A stretch of 64,000 nt of DNA from Neostapfia colusana (GCA_030760725.1 JASWHV010000008.1:33452720-33516719), one strand, 5' to 3'; numbered from the stretch's first letter, positions 1 through 10,568 are shown. A program made the numbers and translations. The notes: generated by a model from the sequence alone, not told the origin.

Positions 1-805
1 TGGTTGTTGTAGGCAACGTCGAGTACGGGCGTACGTGTCGTGTAGTCCGGGTGTTATTGATTCGAATCGCCGTCGCTCGCGGAATGGACCGAGCATACTT
101 GTTCTCACAGTCGTGACATAGTAAGAACTTGCATGAGAAAGGAACTAATCATCTTGATGTGAAGTATTATTCTACCTTGTATTGGAGCTTGATGAATAGG
201 CTAGTGCAAACTCGATTCTTTTATGCCATGAGCAATTTACATCGGGGGAAAGCGTTTCTTGTTTGATTGTGGACTCCCGATGTGGCGTGCCCAGGGTTAC
301 TTAAAATACTGCAATTAATACTGAAAGTAAGGATTCACTTTTAGGCGAGTTTAATTATGCTTATGCCATCCTATGTTAGGTTCATAACCCCACTTAGAGT
401 TTCATGTTTAGGGTGACGGTTAAGTCTTGCTTAGCGTTATGCTCACGGATGCTATCCGAGTTGTTTTGCAGGTAATTGACTCGCTGATTATGAGAAGGGA
501 TGCCGATGAAACTCGGGAACCTCCGAGTGCTTACTCAGAGAGCATCCTCGCCGCTGCAGATTGATCTTCGTGTTGCTAGTAAGAAACATCCGTGGGCTGG
601 ACCGTTTCTTTGTTGCTAGTTTAGATATGAGTCGTGAGAGTGATAGTCTTCCGCTGTAGTTTACTCTGATATAACTATTCGTAAAACAGTCTTGTAGGCT
701 TCCGCAAACTATTTATGTAATATGATGTGTGTTTTCTGCAACCCGTGTGCTGTTGGGTGCCGCATAACACGGCACCACCCGACGAGGTCCTGTGGGGCCG
801 TCTCA
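1..805 (+). repeat. 3' part of a long gypsy LTR (family G), cut by the window edge
   Basis: This is the right-hand part of an LTR related to that of element E. Both share a TTGTTTGATTGTGGA block, a 'GGTTAAGTCTTGCT' block, a hairpin-like TTAGC/GCTCA pair (431-445) and a TTTTGCAGG acceptor-like site. The LTR ends in TCTCA at 805, followed after three bases by a PBS-like sequence. The acceptor-proximal frame that is open in H, S and E meets a stop after two codons in the same phase here, though another phase is open. Family identity is by similarity to the other LTRs in this window only. Confidence 0.7.
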
Positions 806-808
806 GCG

Positions 809-820
809 TGGCATCAGAGC
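809..820 (+). other. Degenerate tRNA-Met primer-binding site of family G
   Basis: TGGCATCAGAGC differs by one base from the TGGTATCAGAGC complement of plant initiator tRNA-Met seen in H, B and E. It lies three bases after the LTR end, the same spacing as in E. It marks G as a forward gypsy element whose internal region begins here and is soon interrupted. Confidence 0.7.
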
Positions 821-825
821 TGTTA

Positions 826-1643
826 CACGGCGCACAAGCGGCCACGTCACTCTGATCGAGTGCGGGTGGTGCTGCCTAGCGGCGCACGGCGGCGGAAGGC
901 GGCGATCTCGCCGGAGAGTTTCAGATCTTCGTCAATTCTTCCAAAAACTGTGATTTTATCGCATAGATCAGTGGAGGGGAGGTCGGGGATCTCACCTCGG
1001 GGGTTTTCTTGAGCTCGGAGGTCCTGGAAAGTGATCGGCGACGAGGTCCGAGGTGAATTCATGGCGAGGCTCATCGGCGCTGTGTTTGAACCGCAAACCA
1101 CCGAGTTTTCTGCATCTGCGAGGTTCCCCGGAGGCGGTGGATCAAGCAGAATTCCCGAGCGTAGATCGAGCAGAATTCGCCAGAGAAGCTCGGGTTCTCA
1201 CCGGAGAGAAAAACGGCGGATCGTGGGGAAAAACGGGACGATGCCGGGGTTTTTATAGACGGGGTAGGGCGGCGGGGTGTTTTAGATCGAGTAGGAGTCC
1301 TCCGGAACCAAAATTCAGGCGGAAATCCGGTCGGTTAAGATCGCGCGCGCGCCGGGAACAGTCCGGGTTTCGGACGATCGGGGGTTAGGGATGACAGGTG
1401 GGTCCCGCCTGTCTGCGAGAGGGGCGCGGGCGCGCGGCAGCGGGCTGGCGCGGGGGTTGGGTGGGCCGGCTGGTGGGTTTCGGCCCACTGGCCGGCAAGG
1501 TTTATTTTTTTCTTTTTCTTTTTCTTTTTCATTTCTGTTTTGAGTTTAATTTGAATTCCAGCTTGAATTTGAATTTTTGCAACACATGCAATACGTCCAA
1601 AATATTTTAAATTCCCCTCTTAACAGGATTTTGGGATGTTACA
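826..1643 (-). repeat. Reversed 5' fragment of a T-family LTR
   Basis: This is the reverse complement of the first ~850 bp of the LTR of element T (56602-57456). The LTR start (TGTAAC) reads leftward from 1643. The fragment includes the TATA box (TATAAAA on the minus strand at 1251-1257), the exon-1 region of the LTR micro-gene, and the GC-rich promoter-proximal part. It stops at the homologue of T position ~57456, so it is a truncated LTR and not a full solo LTR. The GC-rich ORFs within it are not supported as independent genes. Confidence 0.85.
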
Positions 1644-2150
1644 AAATTCCCTCGGAGTCGACGGGAAACTTCGAAACAATATAAAGTTTAGAGTCTGTCA
1701 GGGTGTTGCATCACATATTTGGGCCATTGGGCTTTGTATCGAGTCCAAGTCCATTATGTACGTGTATTAGGGTTAGGTCACGACCCCAGCACCCCCCTGG
1801 TCATCCTCCACCTCCTTTATACCCCCTAGCCGCCGTCACAAACAGCTGGGTTTTGCTTAGTTACAATCTGTCATTGAACAGTTCGCCGATCATCGGTTGT
1901 GAGACCCCAAATTCGTGATCAATTCAGTTTTGATTGCAACTTCTCTGTTCTTGCTTGTGTTCTTGATTGCGCTTGCAGGGATAAGACTTCGTGGCGAGGT
2001 CATTCGTGTGACACGGGTGATAACCAACGGAGCAGTGGTGTAGTGATTGCGGGGTTTCGTTCGTTCGGAGCCTTGGATCATCAACGTCGAGATCTCCACC
2101 CAATCAAGTTTACCCTACCTCTCGGAAGATCGGGACTCATCCTCCTATCA
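1644..2150 (+). repeat. Segment resembling a short gypsy LTR (possibly Tat/Retand type)
   Basis: It contains 'CGACGGGAAACTTCGAAACAA' style sequence, a TATAAAG at ~1680, a pyrimidine-rich stretch and a right end CCTCCTATCA, a layout I associate with short LTRs of non-chromovirus gypsy elements in grasses. No matching partner LTR, PBS or target duplication is visible in the window. The lineage is therefore uncertain and boundaries are approximate. Confidence 0.35.
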
Positions 2151-2351
2151 AGATTCATATTGTATCTGTGTATACAACTGTGATAAAGTCAGCTACATGC
2201 AAAGGAGATGCTGGCAAATTTTATCCAGAAATTCTGCCAACTTTGAGCAATCATAACTTCTGATCCAGAAATGATCTAGAGGCATAGGAGTACTCGTTGG
2301 AAAGATATTGAAGTTAACTATAACTTTGGTATTCAACCTGAGTTATGAAAA
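2151..2351 (+). other. Leader fragment of the outer element G
   Basis: The part at about 2271-2346 matches the leader of element E just before gag (about 43725-43800), including ACTCGTTGGAAAGATA and ACTTTGGT. It is interrupted at 2351 by H and resumes at 35319. The outer element's untranslated leader is therefore the insertion site of H. No coding capacity is seen. Confidence 0.6.
2347..2351. repeat. Target-site duplication of element H, left copy (GAAAA)
   Basis: GAAAA directly precedes the TGTAAAAGCC start of the 5' LTR. The same five bases follow the 3' LTR end at 35314-35318. Five-base duplications are the rule for gypsy integrase. Confidence 0.85.
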
Positions 2352-3628
2352 TGTAAAAGCCCAAGAAATGGGACTTGCAAAAACTTTTGTATATTCATGA
2401 AAGTCTTGGCATGTGCAATAAAACTTTACATTCAGTTTGAACTAAAAAGCTCACTCCAAGGAGAAGAGGGCCATTTTCAAAAAGGAAAAATTCAAACTGT
2501 GGTTCAAGAAGTGGTATTTGCAATGACCAACTCAAAGATCAGAGGGCATATTCAAACTCTCCAGGTTCAAATTATGAGGGAGGCAAATTTTGAGAAGATT
2601 TGCAGGTCCTTTGATAGGTATATCAAAGAGATTTGTGCATTTTCATTGAAATTTGGATTCAAATTTGAAACTGTGGCACCAATTGTCAATTGGCCAAATG
2701 GTTTTTGAATTTGGATCCCTCATAGCTGAATTTGCAATGTGTCAAAACTTGGAGATCTTTTGGGACAGAGGGGAGCTGTGGGCCCCAATTGTCATTGAGA
2801 GAGGAGGGATAAAACTTACTGCCTAAGTCAGCCGGTCCCACGGTTCACACCCGAGCGCGCTGCTCTCTCCCGCGAGCTGCCACCGCGCTGTCGACCGAAG
2901 ACCCGGAAGCACCTCCCGAGCTGCTTAGGGGATCGATTTTTCTCTGCTCTTATCACCTCCACCGAGAGCACAGCGACCCACACCGCCTCACAGCCGCTGC
3001 TAAACGATCACTGCGTGTCCTCGGTGATAAACGCGACCGCATGGAGGAGCGCCGTCGGTTCACCGCTGCCGGGCTGCTCCACCCCGTGGCACGACGACGT
3101 AAGCTGCCCCACAGAACCGCCGGACCTCCCTTAGCGTGGCAGAAGCAAGAACCGGGCGCTAGCTCCATCGGAACGTCGGCGTTGAGCTGATTTTCCTCCA
3201 CGGAACCGAGGGGAGCCGCCGCGACAGAAACTCGCCGCCCGGCCACCACAGAGAATCTCCCATCGTGCTCTAACAGCGAAAAGGTGCATCTGTGAACCTT
3301 CTTGCTCCACCGCAACCCCGGCTGCATGTCTCAAACGGTGCTCGCCTGAATTCCATTTCTACCGGCGACATGCAACAATAACCGAGGGGAGAAACTCAGA
3401 AAATTCGCCTCACACACCGAACCACTCCTCACCAGACCTGGAAACATAGCTGTAGACGTTCGTGCGAGCGCGTGGGATCAAGAACGGGGGAGAACCGTTG
3501 AGGAAACACGCAGTTCTTCGAGTTTTTCCAGTTTTCCCCGAAATCACCCTAGGTCGCACGGTGAGCCCCTAGTTACCGACGTTTCTCGCGAGATCAGAGC
3601 CCTGGACGTTCCTCCCTAGGTCGCGGCG

Positions 3629-5963
3629 ATGCTGTTGGAGCTAACCGGTGCAAGGTTGGGGCAGTGCAGTGCCCTAACAACGCCGCCGAAGTTACCGCAG
3701 CTACTGTCGCCGTCGCGCCTAGGTTTCCGGCCATCCTCGATCCGAGGTAAGGCCGGCAATGTGTTCCTCGTGCAAAAATCTGCAGTAGCGGTGAAAATCA
3801 GCAAGTTCCGGGGGCCGGAACCCCGTCCCGGCGAGAGCTCCGGCGAGCTCGGCGGCGGGGCTGCGCGGGTGGCTCGAGGAAGATGAAGGGGGGAGGCCCC
3901 ACTCGTCAGCGGCTGGGAGTAAACGTGTGGGATTTTCTGTGGTCCAGGATCCAGTGTGGCTGCGCGGGAAGGAGTCTGTGGCCCCGTGTGGCTCGGCTCC
4001 AGCGGTCGACACGTGTGCGATGGACCCACCCGCATGATTTAAACATTTTGGAATTTCCAGTTTTAGTTCAAACTTCAAATGCATAGAACTTTTGCTAGGA
4101 AACTCCAAATTCGATGAACCAAATTTTGCTGAACTCAGGATTCTGAGTACTTTCCAGGAATAACAATTTCAGCTCAAGAAACTTAATAGTCTTCCAGAAT
4201 TAAATCCCTAAAATTCAAACTGTTAGGAATTTTATCTGGAGAACTACTTCATGAAAAATTCTGAAATTTGGTTGAGAGGTTCAATGGAAAATCCTTGAGT
4301 CACAGTAAAAGTTTCAGAAGCATCCAAGTTCATTTAGTGCACCTAATTTGGTGATTAATTGAACTGCCCTGAGGAAATATAAAAATATACAGAAACATTT
4401 TTCAGATTTTCTCAAATTTTAATTAGGGTATAACTTTCAGTAGAATGCGTCAAATAACATGAAACCAATTCCATTAGAACCCTCTCAAATTCTAGTTTCC
4501 ATAAAGTAATGGTGGGAGCCATGAAAACACCTGGAATTACATAGAGGATCAAATAATGACCATATAGGCTTTTATTTGTACAAGGCTCAAATGAACTTTG
4601 TGTCAAATGAAACTTGGTCAAGACTCTGGTTAGGATCCTACCAAGCCCCCATAAAAATTTCAGAACCAAAGGGGAGGACTAGCTAGAGTTATTAGTAATT
4701 AAGTATTCAAGTTTACACATTGCATTTAAATTGACATGTAGTATTACATCAACGTGTAGTCGCTGAAGGCGAAGAGACTCCGGAAGTGCTGGACTTCCTT
4801 CTTCCGGACGAAGACCTAACCCTTGACCAGCAGCAACAAGGCAAGCCCCGGTTTGCATTAAGCCTTTTATAAATTCTTACTTTGTTTACATACGTAGTGT
4901 GAAGTGTGTATGTGCATTGGGCGTAGGATGGATGAATACCAGCTGCATAACCAGAATTTTCCCCAAGAGTGAGGGTAGTGTCTAGGGCCTCGAGTAGACA
5001 GGCTATGCTTAATGATTCATAGGACTTCATTACAAGTCGAGTAGTGGGAATCTACTCACGAGTTAGGTTTGGGACACACGGGTTTTTTCGAGTGATGTGA
5101 GATTACTTTAGTAATGAATATGAGACTAGGCAGGGGCTAGGGCGCAGCAAGAGGAAATCTTGTGTGCGCAGCCCTGTCCGTGTCGATTGAGGACCGATCC
5201 GTGTGCGGCCCTGCTGAGCAAGTATTGAACGTACCAAAGGCATATCGGATATATGGGCCCCGATAAACTGATGTAACCTAAACCTCCGGGCGTCGAGGCA
5301 TAGCACACCGTTTTATAGGTGTAGGTTGAGGGCAGCAAGGTGGAAATCTGCTAACGGGCATGGAGAGATGCTCCATGTAGGGAACCTCCTGCTCTTTTCG
5401 GTGCGACCAGTTCGACGTTTGGGCTGTTGGGTGAAAGGTTGTCCCGTACGACATCGTGTGAGCGTGCTGTGCAGCTCCACGGATGGGCGTACGTGACGTG
5501 CTCTTTGGGTATCCCTGCAGGTCTATATCGAGTCGATTCGCCGTCCCTCGCGGTGACGAGTACCGCTTGTTCACTGCATCGTAACGTAGATAATTTATGG
5601 AATGTTATGCTTCAATATTGCTGTTATGATATAATTGTATTGCTACATGTGTGCCACCAAATATTGCTTACTAAATTTCAGATTCCCGAACTGTTAACTT
5701 GTTGCTAAAAAGATGAATTAAGGATGAACTGGTAGGCGTGTCCATTTGCTGCAATGTTACTATCCTATGTTCATTGTACACCTCATGTAGAGTTTCATGC
5801 CTAGGTGAGTCGGTTAAGTCTTGTTGAGCCATCGTGCTCACGGTTGCTGCTTAAGTGTTTTTCAGGTGAGGAGCCAGCCACGGACTCGGAGTACGAGTCC
5901 ACCGGAGAGGGTTACCCTCCATCGGGGACCACGGCTGAGTGGGAGCCGTACACGCCGCGCTGA
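3629..5963 (+). CDS. LTR-embedded three-exon micro-gene, predicted acidic protein (H, 5' LTR)
   Basis: Predicted exons are 3629-3746, 4760-4840 and 5866-5963 (TGA). Donor 1 is CCGAG|GTAAGG. Acceptor 2 is CGTGTAG. Donor 2 is AACAAG|GCAAGC, a GC-type donor. Acceptor 3 is GTTTTTCAG. All junctions are phase 1 and the joined frame is 98 codons. Exon 2 encodes an EETPEVLDF segment followed by a Gln-rich end. Exon 3 is acidic and ends in AEWEPYTPR. Exons 2 and 3 have the same lengths (81 and 98 nt) in the 3' LTR, and exon 2 is 81 nt in B and S as well, with mostly silent changes around PEVLDF. No protein family is recognised. It could instead be a set of upstream ORFs or exons of the genomic transcript leader. 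The gene model is inferred, not observed as RNA. Confidence 0.45.
5825..5840 (+). other. Conserved LTR hairpin (TGAGC/GCTCA)
   Basis: A perfect 5-bp stem with a 6-nt loop sits 25 bases before the acceptor of LTR exon 3. The same stem occurs at 34918-34933 (H 3' LTR), 37927-37942 and 52239-52254 (E), 42056-42071 (S), 12411-12426 and 23780-23795 (B). In T it is replaced by a longer, compensated stem (59658-59676). Confidence 0.6.
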
Positions 5964-6223
5964 GCTGAGGAGTGCAGCTGGTGTGGGTTGCCCTAGGGCT
6001 GAGCAACCGACTTTTGCTAGATAGGCGGGCGTGAGTTGTAGAAAAGTAGACTTCCGCTGTGTAATAAAGACAATAGTTTGTAACTGAGTATTGTACCGTT
6101 TGTACAGTTTAGTTGGTTTCCCATGTAATATATTGTGTCCTTATGACATGTGCTGTCGGGTGTCGCATCGTGAGGCACCACCCTCTGCGATCCTTGATGA
6201 GCGGATCCCAGTCTGCCATAGCC

Positions 6224-6235
6224 TGGTATCAGAGC
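6224..6235 (+). other. Primer-binding site of H
   Basis: TGGTATCAGAGC, complementary to the 3' end of plant initiator tRNA-Met, lies three bases after the LTR end. Confidence 0.9.
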
Positions 6236-7523
6236 TGCGTTGGGGATAGCACAGTACTTAAGGACTGTGTTATGGGAAAAACTTAGGTTTACGGTAAGGA
6301 TTCGGTAGTTGCTCAAGTAAGGACTATATTAGCATAGTTAATTAAAGTGGCAAAGACTAACCAATGTGTTATAATTCTGAATTTTAATTATGTAACGACG
6401 CACCTACGCTCTGGTAAGAATGGTAAGGAACGCCACCGAAAGCGGTTCAATTTCGGTTAGCTTCCCTGACGAGGAACGTGCTTCAGGGATAGGTCTCACA
6501 GCTTGGTGTGAGACGTCAATATGAAGCTCTTGAACTCTTCATGTTCCTGAGCTCATATGAAATGCTGATCCCTAGCGTGCATTAGGCAAGTAAGTGGAGA
6601 CCCCATCGCGTGGTCAGTAACGCGAGAGTGTGTTCGTCTAGAAATAGCCCAGGAGGACATACGCAGCGCTTGCCATCGGCATGCCCTGTAGGGCAGTAGG
6701 TGGTATCCGTTGGGTTGATAATATTCCCAACCGTGACGACCCATTCATGACATACTCGGGTTCCCCGTCGTGTGGTGTTCAAACACGATCACGTACCTTG
6801 AGAAGTGACTTAACTCAAGGACGGCCGTATGGCAATGATACGGGCGTTTGTATTTAATTTCAAATATGGAACTGCCTGAAATGAAAACAATCATTGAGTG
6901 CATCACTATTGTTTGGTCTTCTGCAGGTACTAACCACGTATGTATCCGTGTAGTAAACGTGTGCGAGAGACCGTTTAGTGTCACACTTGAGACGTACATG
7001 CCGGTATAATCCGGTTAGGATTTTCTTTTGTGAGGAACGTAGTACCGACATATCATAGGCATGTGCATGAAAGATAATGATAACAAGGAATTAAAATCAC
7101 TAAGTTTCAACATTTAGGACCTTGGTTGAGTAGAAAATTTTAATAGTTGATCAGTGTAGTTCCAAGGGATTGAAAAACAGAGTGCTCTGCTTTGGGCATC
7201 AAGTTTGCTGATCTTCAACAGGGCATAACTCACAGGTCTTTTAGCCCAGGGAGGTGTGGTATATAGTTCTGGAATGGTATTTGAGTACTCTACAACTTTG
7301 TTGTAGACTTCCAGAGCTGAAACACATCTTAAGATGGCCTAAATTCCAGAGGAATGTAAACGGTCCAGAACCAGGACAGGGTTAAACACTCTCTGGACTG
7401 TTCTGTTTTTCAACCATAACTCCTAGTAGAAAAATCCGAAATGGTCATATGATACATATTTAGAAAGGATAGAAGATGTGTTACATCTTTTCAATTCAAA
7501 GTTTCAATTCAAAGGTCATATGT
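6236..7523 (+). other. Untranslated leader of H
   Basis: This stretch lacks a conserved ORF but aligns along most of its length with the leader of E (42466 to ~43800). Conserved parts include the block with GCCGGTATAATCCGG and TTTGTGAGG (about 6998-7055), a CTGCAG|GTA splice-like motif (6921-6928), a CAAGTAAGT donor-like motif (about 6587) and the ACAGAG-TG-CTCTG palindrome (7177-7190). It is cut at 7523, before gag, by the deletion that also removed the left end of the B array. Confidence 0.75.
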
Positions 7524-9351
7524 GTTCAGCCAACTCCTTGGGCGCCATCTTGTACGGCCTTCGGGATATTGGCATGGTTCCCAGTGCAAGTTCAATTTTG
7601 AACTCCACCTCTCTATCGGGTGGCATCCCCGGCAAATCGTCCGGGAATACATCAGGGAACTCTCGGACCACTGGAATGTCTTCCAATCTGATGGTTGTGG
7701 CTTGATAGACACTTGGAAGTTTTATTTCTGGACTGTCCAGAAATAATGAGTGAGAACTGTGCACTTCTGAGTTTAAGTGCACGACTCGAAGGACGGTGTC
7801 TAAAACAGCGCCGTGGCGGGTTAACCACGACATCCCTAGGATGACATCGACCTTCTGTCCCTCTAAGATAATGAGAGACGTGGGGTACACTCTACCCGCT
7901 AAGCATAATGGTGCTTTGGAGACCATTACGCTTGCTGAAATCTTCCCACCCGGTGAACAAATTAAATATGGACTATCGGTGGGTAGTATTGGCAAACTGT
8001 GTTTAGCAATGAAAGCTTGGCTAATAAAATTATGCGTGGCGCCTGAATCAAACAGTACTATAGCGGGATGCTGGTGGAGTTGGAACATACCCGCAAGGAT
8101 TGGCTCGCCCTCCGGCACGTCCTCAATGGCAAGCTGGTGGACAGTGCTGGGTCTAGGGTTTGCCCGCCGCGCATTAGTAGGGTTCCGGGGTTGATTCCTC
8201 CCAGGAAACTGTGGTGCCACTCCGCCGCCTTGCCTCTCCGGGCAACTGCTCGCGAAGTGTCCTGGACGACCACACTTGTAACATGTGGCCGCTGCTGGTG
8301 GAGTACTCGGTGGACGAAAGCCCGGCATGCGTTGCGGAGGTGCAAACGCACGCGGCATCGCCCGCTGCTGCTGTTGTTGTTGCGGTGGTGCTGGCAGTGC
8401 CGGCCGGAATGCCGGTGAAGAGTACGGCCGACTGCGGAACGGCATCGACCGCTGTGGTGGTTGCCAGCGTGGACCTGATGGTGGGCGATTCACCATCCGA
8501 AACTTCTGAGAAGGACCGCCTCCTTCTCCACTGCTCTGCGGTGCGCTTCGCTTTCTCTCCGCCGCTGCTAACTCCTTGCCGGAGTCCTCCTGAACAATCG
8601 CAGCATCAATGATGTCGTTGAGGCTGCCGCGATAGAACATCGCCAATTTGTCCTTCAGGAGCGGGTTAAGCCCCTGGTAAAAGTGGTCTCGCTGCTTCTC
8701 GTCGGTATCAGCATGATACGATGCATATAGCGCGAGATCGTTAAACGCCCTGGAGTATTCCAGCGCGTTCCGGCTCCCTTGTTGCAGGTGTAAGAACTCC
8801 TGCGTCTTCCTCTTCATCAGACCTGGCGGTATATGATAGGCCCTGAAGGCCGTCCGGAACTCCGCCCAGGTCTTCACTCGGTCGGTGGGCTGTGAAGCAC
8901 AGAAGTTGGCCCACCACGCGCTCGCGGATCCTTGGAGCTGCTGGACCGCGAACTGAGTCTTGCACTGCTCGCTGATCTGGAGCAGCCCGAACTTCATCTC
9001 TATGGCGCGGAGCCAGTTGTCCGCGTCAAGTGGTTCATCCTCCCTTGAGAATACAGGGGGATGAGTTGCCAGGAAGTCGGAGTAGGAGCTCTGTTGGCGC
9101 TCCTCACGATCCTGACGTCTCTCTGGGCGGGACGTATTGGCGATGAGAGTCTGCAGCAACTCTGTGTGCTGCTGATGCGAGCCCGCCATTGCCGCGACAA
9201 TGTCGGCCAATGTAACCGTTGGCAGTGGCGGTGGCGGTGTTTGCTGTTGCTGTTGCTGCTGCTGTCCCGAGGAGTCCTCGGGAGGTGGTTGGGAGGTCTC
9301 TCCCCCTTGGCTGGTACCCCCAACGTCAGGGTTGGCACGAGTACGCGTCAT
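7516..9351 (-). pseudogene. Gag-protease polyprotein of copy A, truncated before RT
   Basis: The product is a capsid precursor fused to an aspartic protease. The start is the Met of MTRTRANP at 9351, directly behind an AATTTCAG acceptor-like sequence, rather than the upstream Met at 9381. In order it has a Gln-run, the retrotransposon gag core ([12 protein letters not shown] to the HFYQGLNP region), a Pro/Arg/Gln-rich linker, a CCHC knuckle [14 protein letters not shown] (8272-8283 for its first four residues), and protease [10 protein letters not shown] (near 8041-8050). Gag and protease are in one frame with no stop between. The frame ends 'ELAEHI' where element DNA gives way to H leader, so RT, RNase H and integrase are absent. 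Copy B carries the same protein with a frameshift. Confidence 0.9.
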
Positions 9352-9623
9352 TCTGAAATTCGAAACAACAGCGATTAGCACATGTCTTACTTAAAATTCC
9401 ATAAGCAACAGTAGGTATTGAAGTGACACATGATTAATTTGCACAACCTTTACATATATTGATAAAGCATAAACTTTATACAAGATACATTATTCTCGGG
9501 TCTCCGAGAAGTCGTGCTCATGTCGTCACTACCTATACATACGCTACTGTCTACACGACATGTCACCGATTACAAAAGTTGGGTTACGCTACCCTAGCTG
9601 CCCTACTTGGCAACCGTAACCCC
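9352..9623 (-). other. Spacer between extra ORF and gag in copy A
   Basis: Non-coding on the minus strand. It ends at gag with a branch-point-like TGCTAAT, a T-rich tract and CAG, one base before ATG. It may be intron sequence of a spliced gag message. The plus-strand ORFs are shadows. Confidence 0.45.
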
Positions 9624-10568
9624 CTACTCGGAGTAGAACTCGACCTCCTGTGGGTCGTCCTCCTCCGGTACTTCTGCTGGTGGCTCTGGATCTACCACCT
9701 CTTCTCCCATTCCGGGTTCTCCTATTGCTGGAAGACCCAAGACCACCGGTATGCCTAACACCGGGGGCACGAGGTCCTGCAATGCATGCACCTCGTCCAT
9801 AGCCTGGTTGTAGTCCTCTTCCCAGCCTTGTCCTTCCTCAATAGCGTCGTCCCGCTCTTGAGCAAGGTCCTCATTCTGCTGGGTTAGGGTCTGCACCAGC
9901 TCTTGCAACGCCGCGATGTCAACACGGCTCTTCTTCTTTGCCTTCTTCAGACGACGCAACTGATTGTGTTGTTCATTCAGTCGCTTGATCGTCGGAAGAA
10001 GCACATTGCAGAGTGCGCTCTGAGCACTCTCGAAATGATCTCCACGGCTTGTGCTCTCCTTGATCTTGGTGGCGAGATGCTCCGTATGAACAGCTTGGCT
10101 GTCCATCACAGCGTTTCCCGCCCTCATTTGGAGGCTGAGGTTTGCCTCCGCGGGGTTGTACCTTGGGCAATTCGGGTCTGTTGCCTCCAGGTACCTCTCT
10201 TCCCACACATGCTGAGCTCGTCCCTCCACCGGAACGAGTGCGTATGGAGTGCCCTCCATAGCCTGCACGTGTAGTTGGCAGAAACGTGACATAGTGTCAC
10301 GGGCTGCCACTTGCCACATCCCTTCCGGTTGTCTTCCTCTCACCGTGACGGTGAATGGCACCCAACCGGGTGGCGTAGGTCCTGCAGGAACCTCGACATG
10401 AATCGTCCACGTCTTGTTCCCCCCTTCGCCATCTTCTTTGGCGACGTACTGCGGCATCTGATTGTACCCGAAATATTGGAGCATTTGCCACAATGCTTCC
10501 GGGTAGCCGCTACGGTCAGAACAGTGGGAAACTACCCACCCGTTCTCCAACTGTTTATCTGCTGCCAC
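9624..10568 (-). CDS. Extra ORF upstream of gag (copy A), coiled-coil protein with dsRBD-like fold pattern
   Basis: The frame of 315 codons lies on the same strand as gag, between leader and gag. The first codon is GTG here but ATG in copy B, so A has probably lost its start. Residues ~20-100 show an alpha-beta-beta-beta-alpha pattern: helix EALWQMLQYFGY, strands around TWTIHVEV and PFTVTVRG, helix MWQVAARDTMSRFCQLHV. This resembles double-stranded RNA binding domains, though the usual basic KKxAK motif is not present. Residues ~180-260 form a heptad-rich coiled coil preceded by a basic KKAKKKSR patch. The C-terminal tail is acidic and Pro-rich. No enzyme motif is seen. The ORF in T (60236-61033) has a similar layout. 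Function is unknown; RNA binding or a Gag accessory role is inference. Confidence 0.7.
   Translation of the reverse strand: MAADKQLENGWVVSHCSDRSGYPEALWQMLQYFGYNQMPQYVAKEDGEGGNKTWTIHVEVPAGPTPPGWVPFTVTVRGRQPEGMWQVAARDTMSRFCQLHVQAMEGTPYALVPVEGRAQHVWEERYLEATDPNCPRYNPAEANLSLQMRAGNAVMDSQAVHTEHLATKIKESTSRGDHFESAQSALCNVLLPTIKRLNEQHNQLRRLKKAKKKSRVDIAALQELVQTLTQQNEDLAQERDDAIEEGQGWEEDYNQAMDEVHALQDLVPPVLGIPVVLGLPAIGEPGMGEEVVDPEPPAEVPEEDDPQEVEFYSE

Larger units (their letters stand above)
2352..6220 (+). repeat. 5' LTR of H
   Basis: It begins TGTAAAAGCCCAAG and ends GCCATA, where the 3' LTR ends GCCACA, so one terminal base has mutated. A GATAAAA box near 2808 precedes a GC-rich region (about 2820-4030) and is a possible TATA element. 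An AT-rich intron-like part, the three LTR exons described separately, and a conserved hairpin follow. The long ORFs called on either strand in the GC-rich part are not conserved in the 3' LTR. Confidence 0.9.

Noticed and set aside
1495..1535. Pyrimidine-rich TTTTTCTTTTTC stretch as a microsatellite of interest
   Set aside because: It is part of the T-family LTR and recurs as the AAAAAGAAAAAG stretch near 56740-56770.
3616..4108. Minus-strand ORFs of 129-139 codons in the GC-rich part of the H LTR
   Set aside because: They keep frame only because the region is GC-rich. They are not supported by splice or protein similarity, and the plus-strand exon 1 explains the place better.
8068..8612. 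Plus-strand ORFs of 96-181 codons over A and B gag-protease, some Cys- or Ala-rich
   Set aside because: They are antisense shadows of the minus-strand gag-protease. Their odd composition reflects Gln-repeat and Pro-rich codons read backwards.
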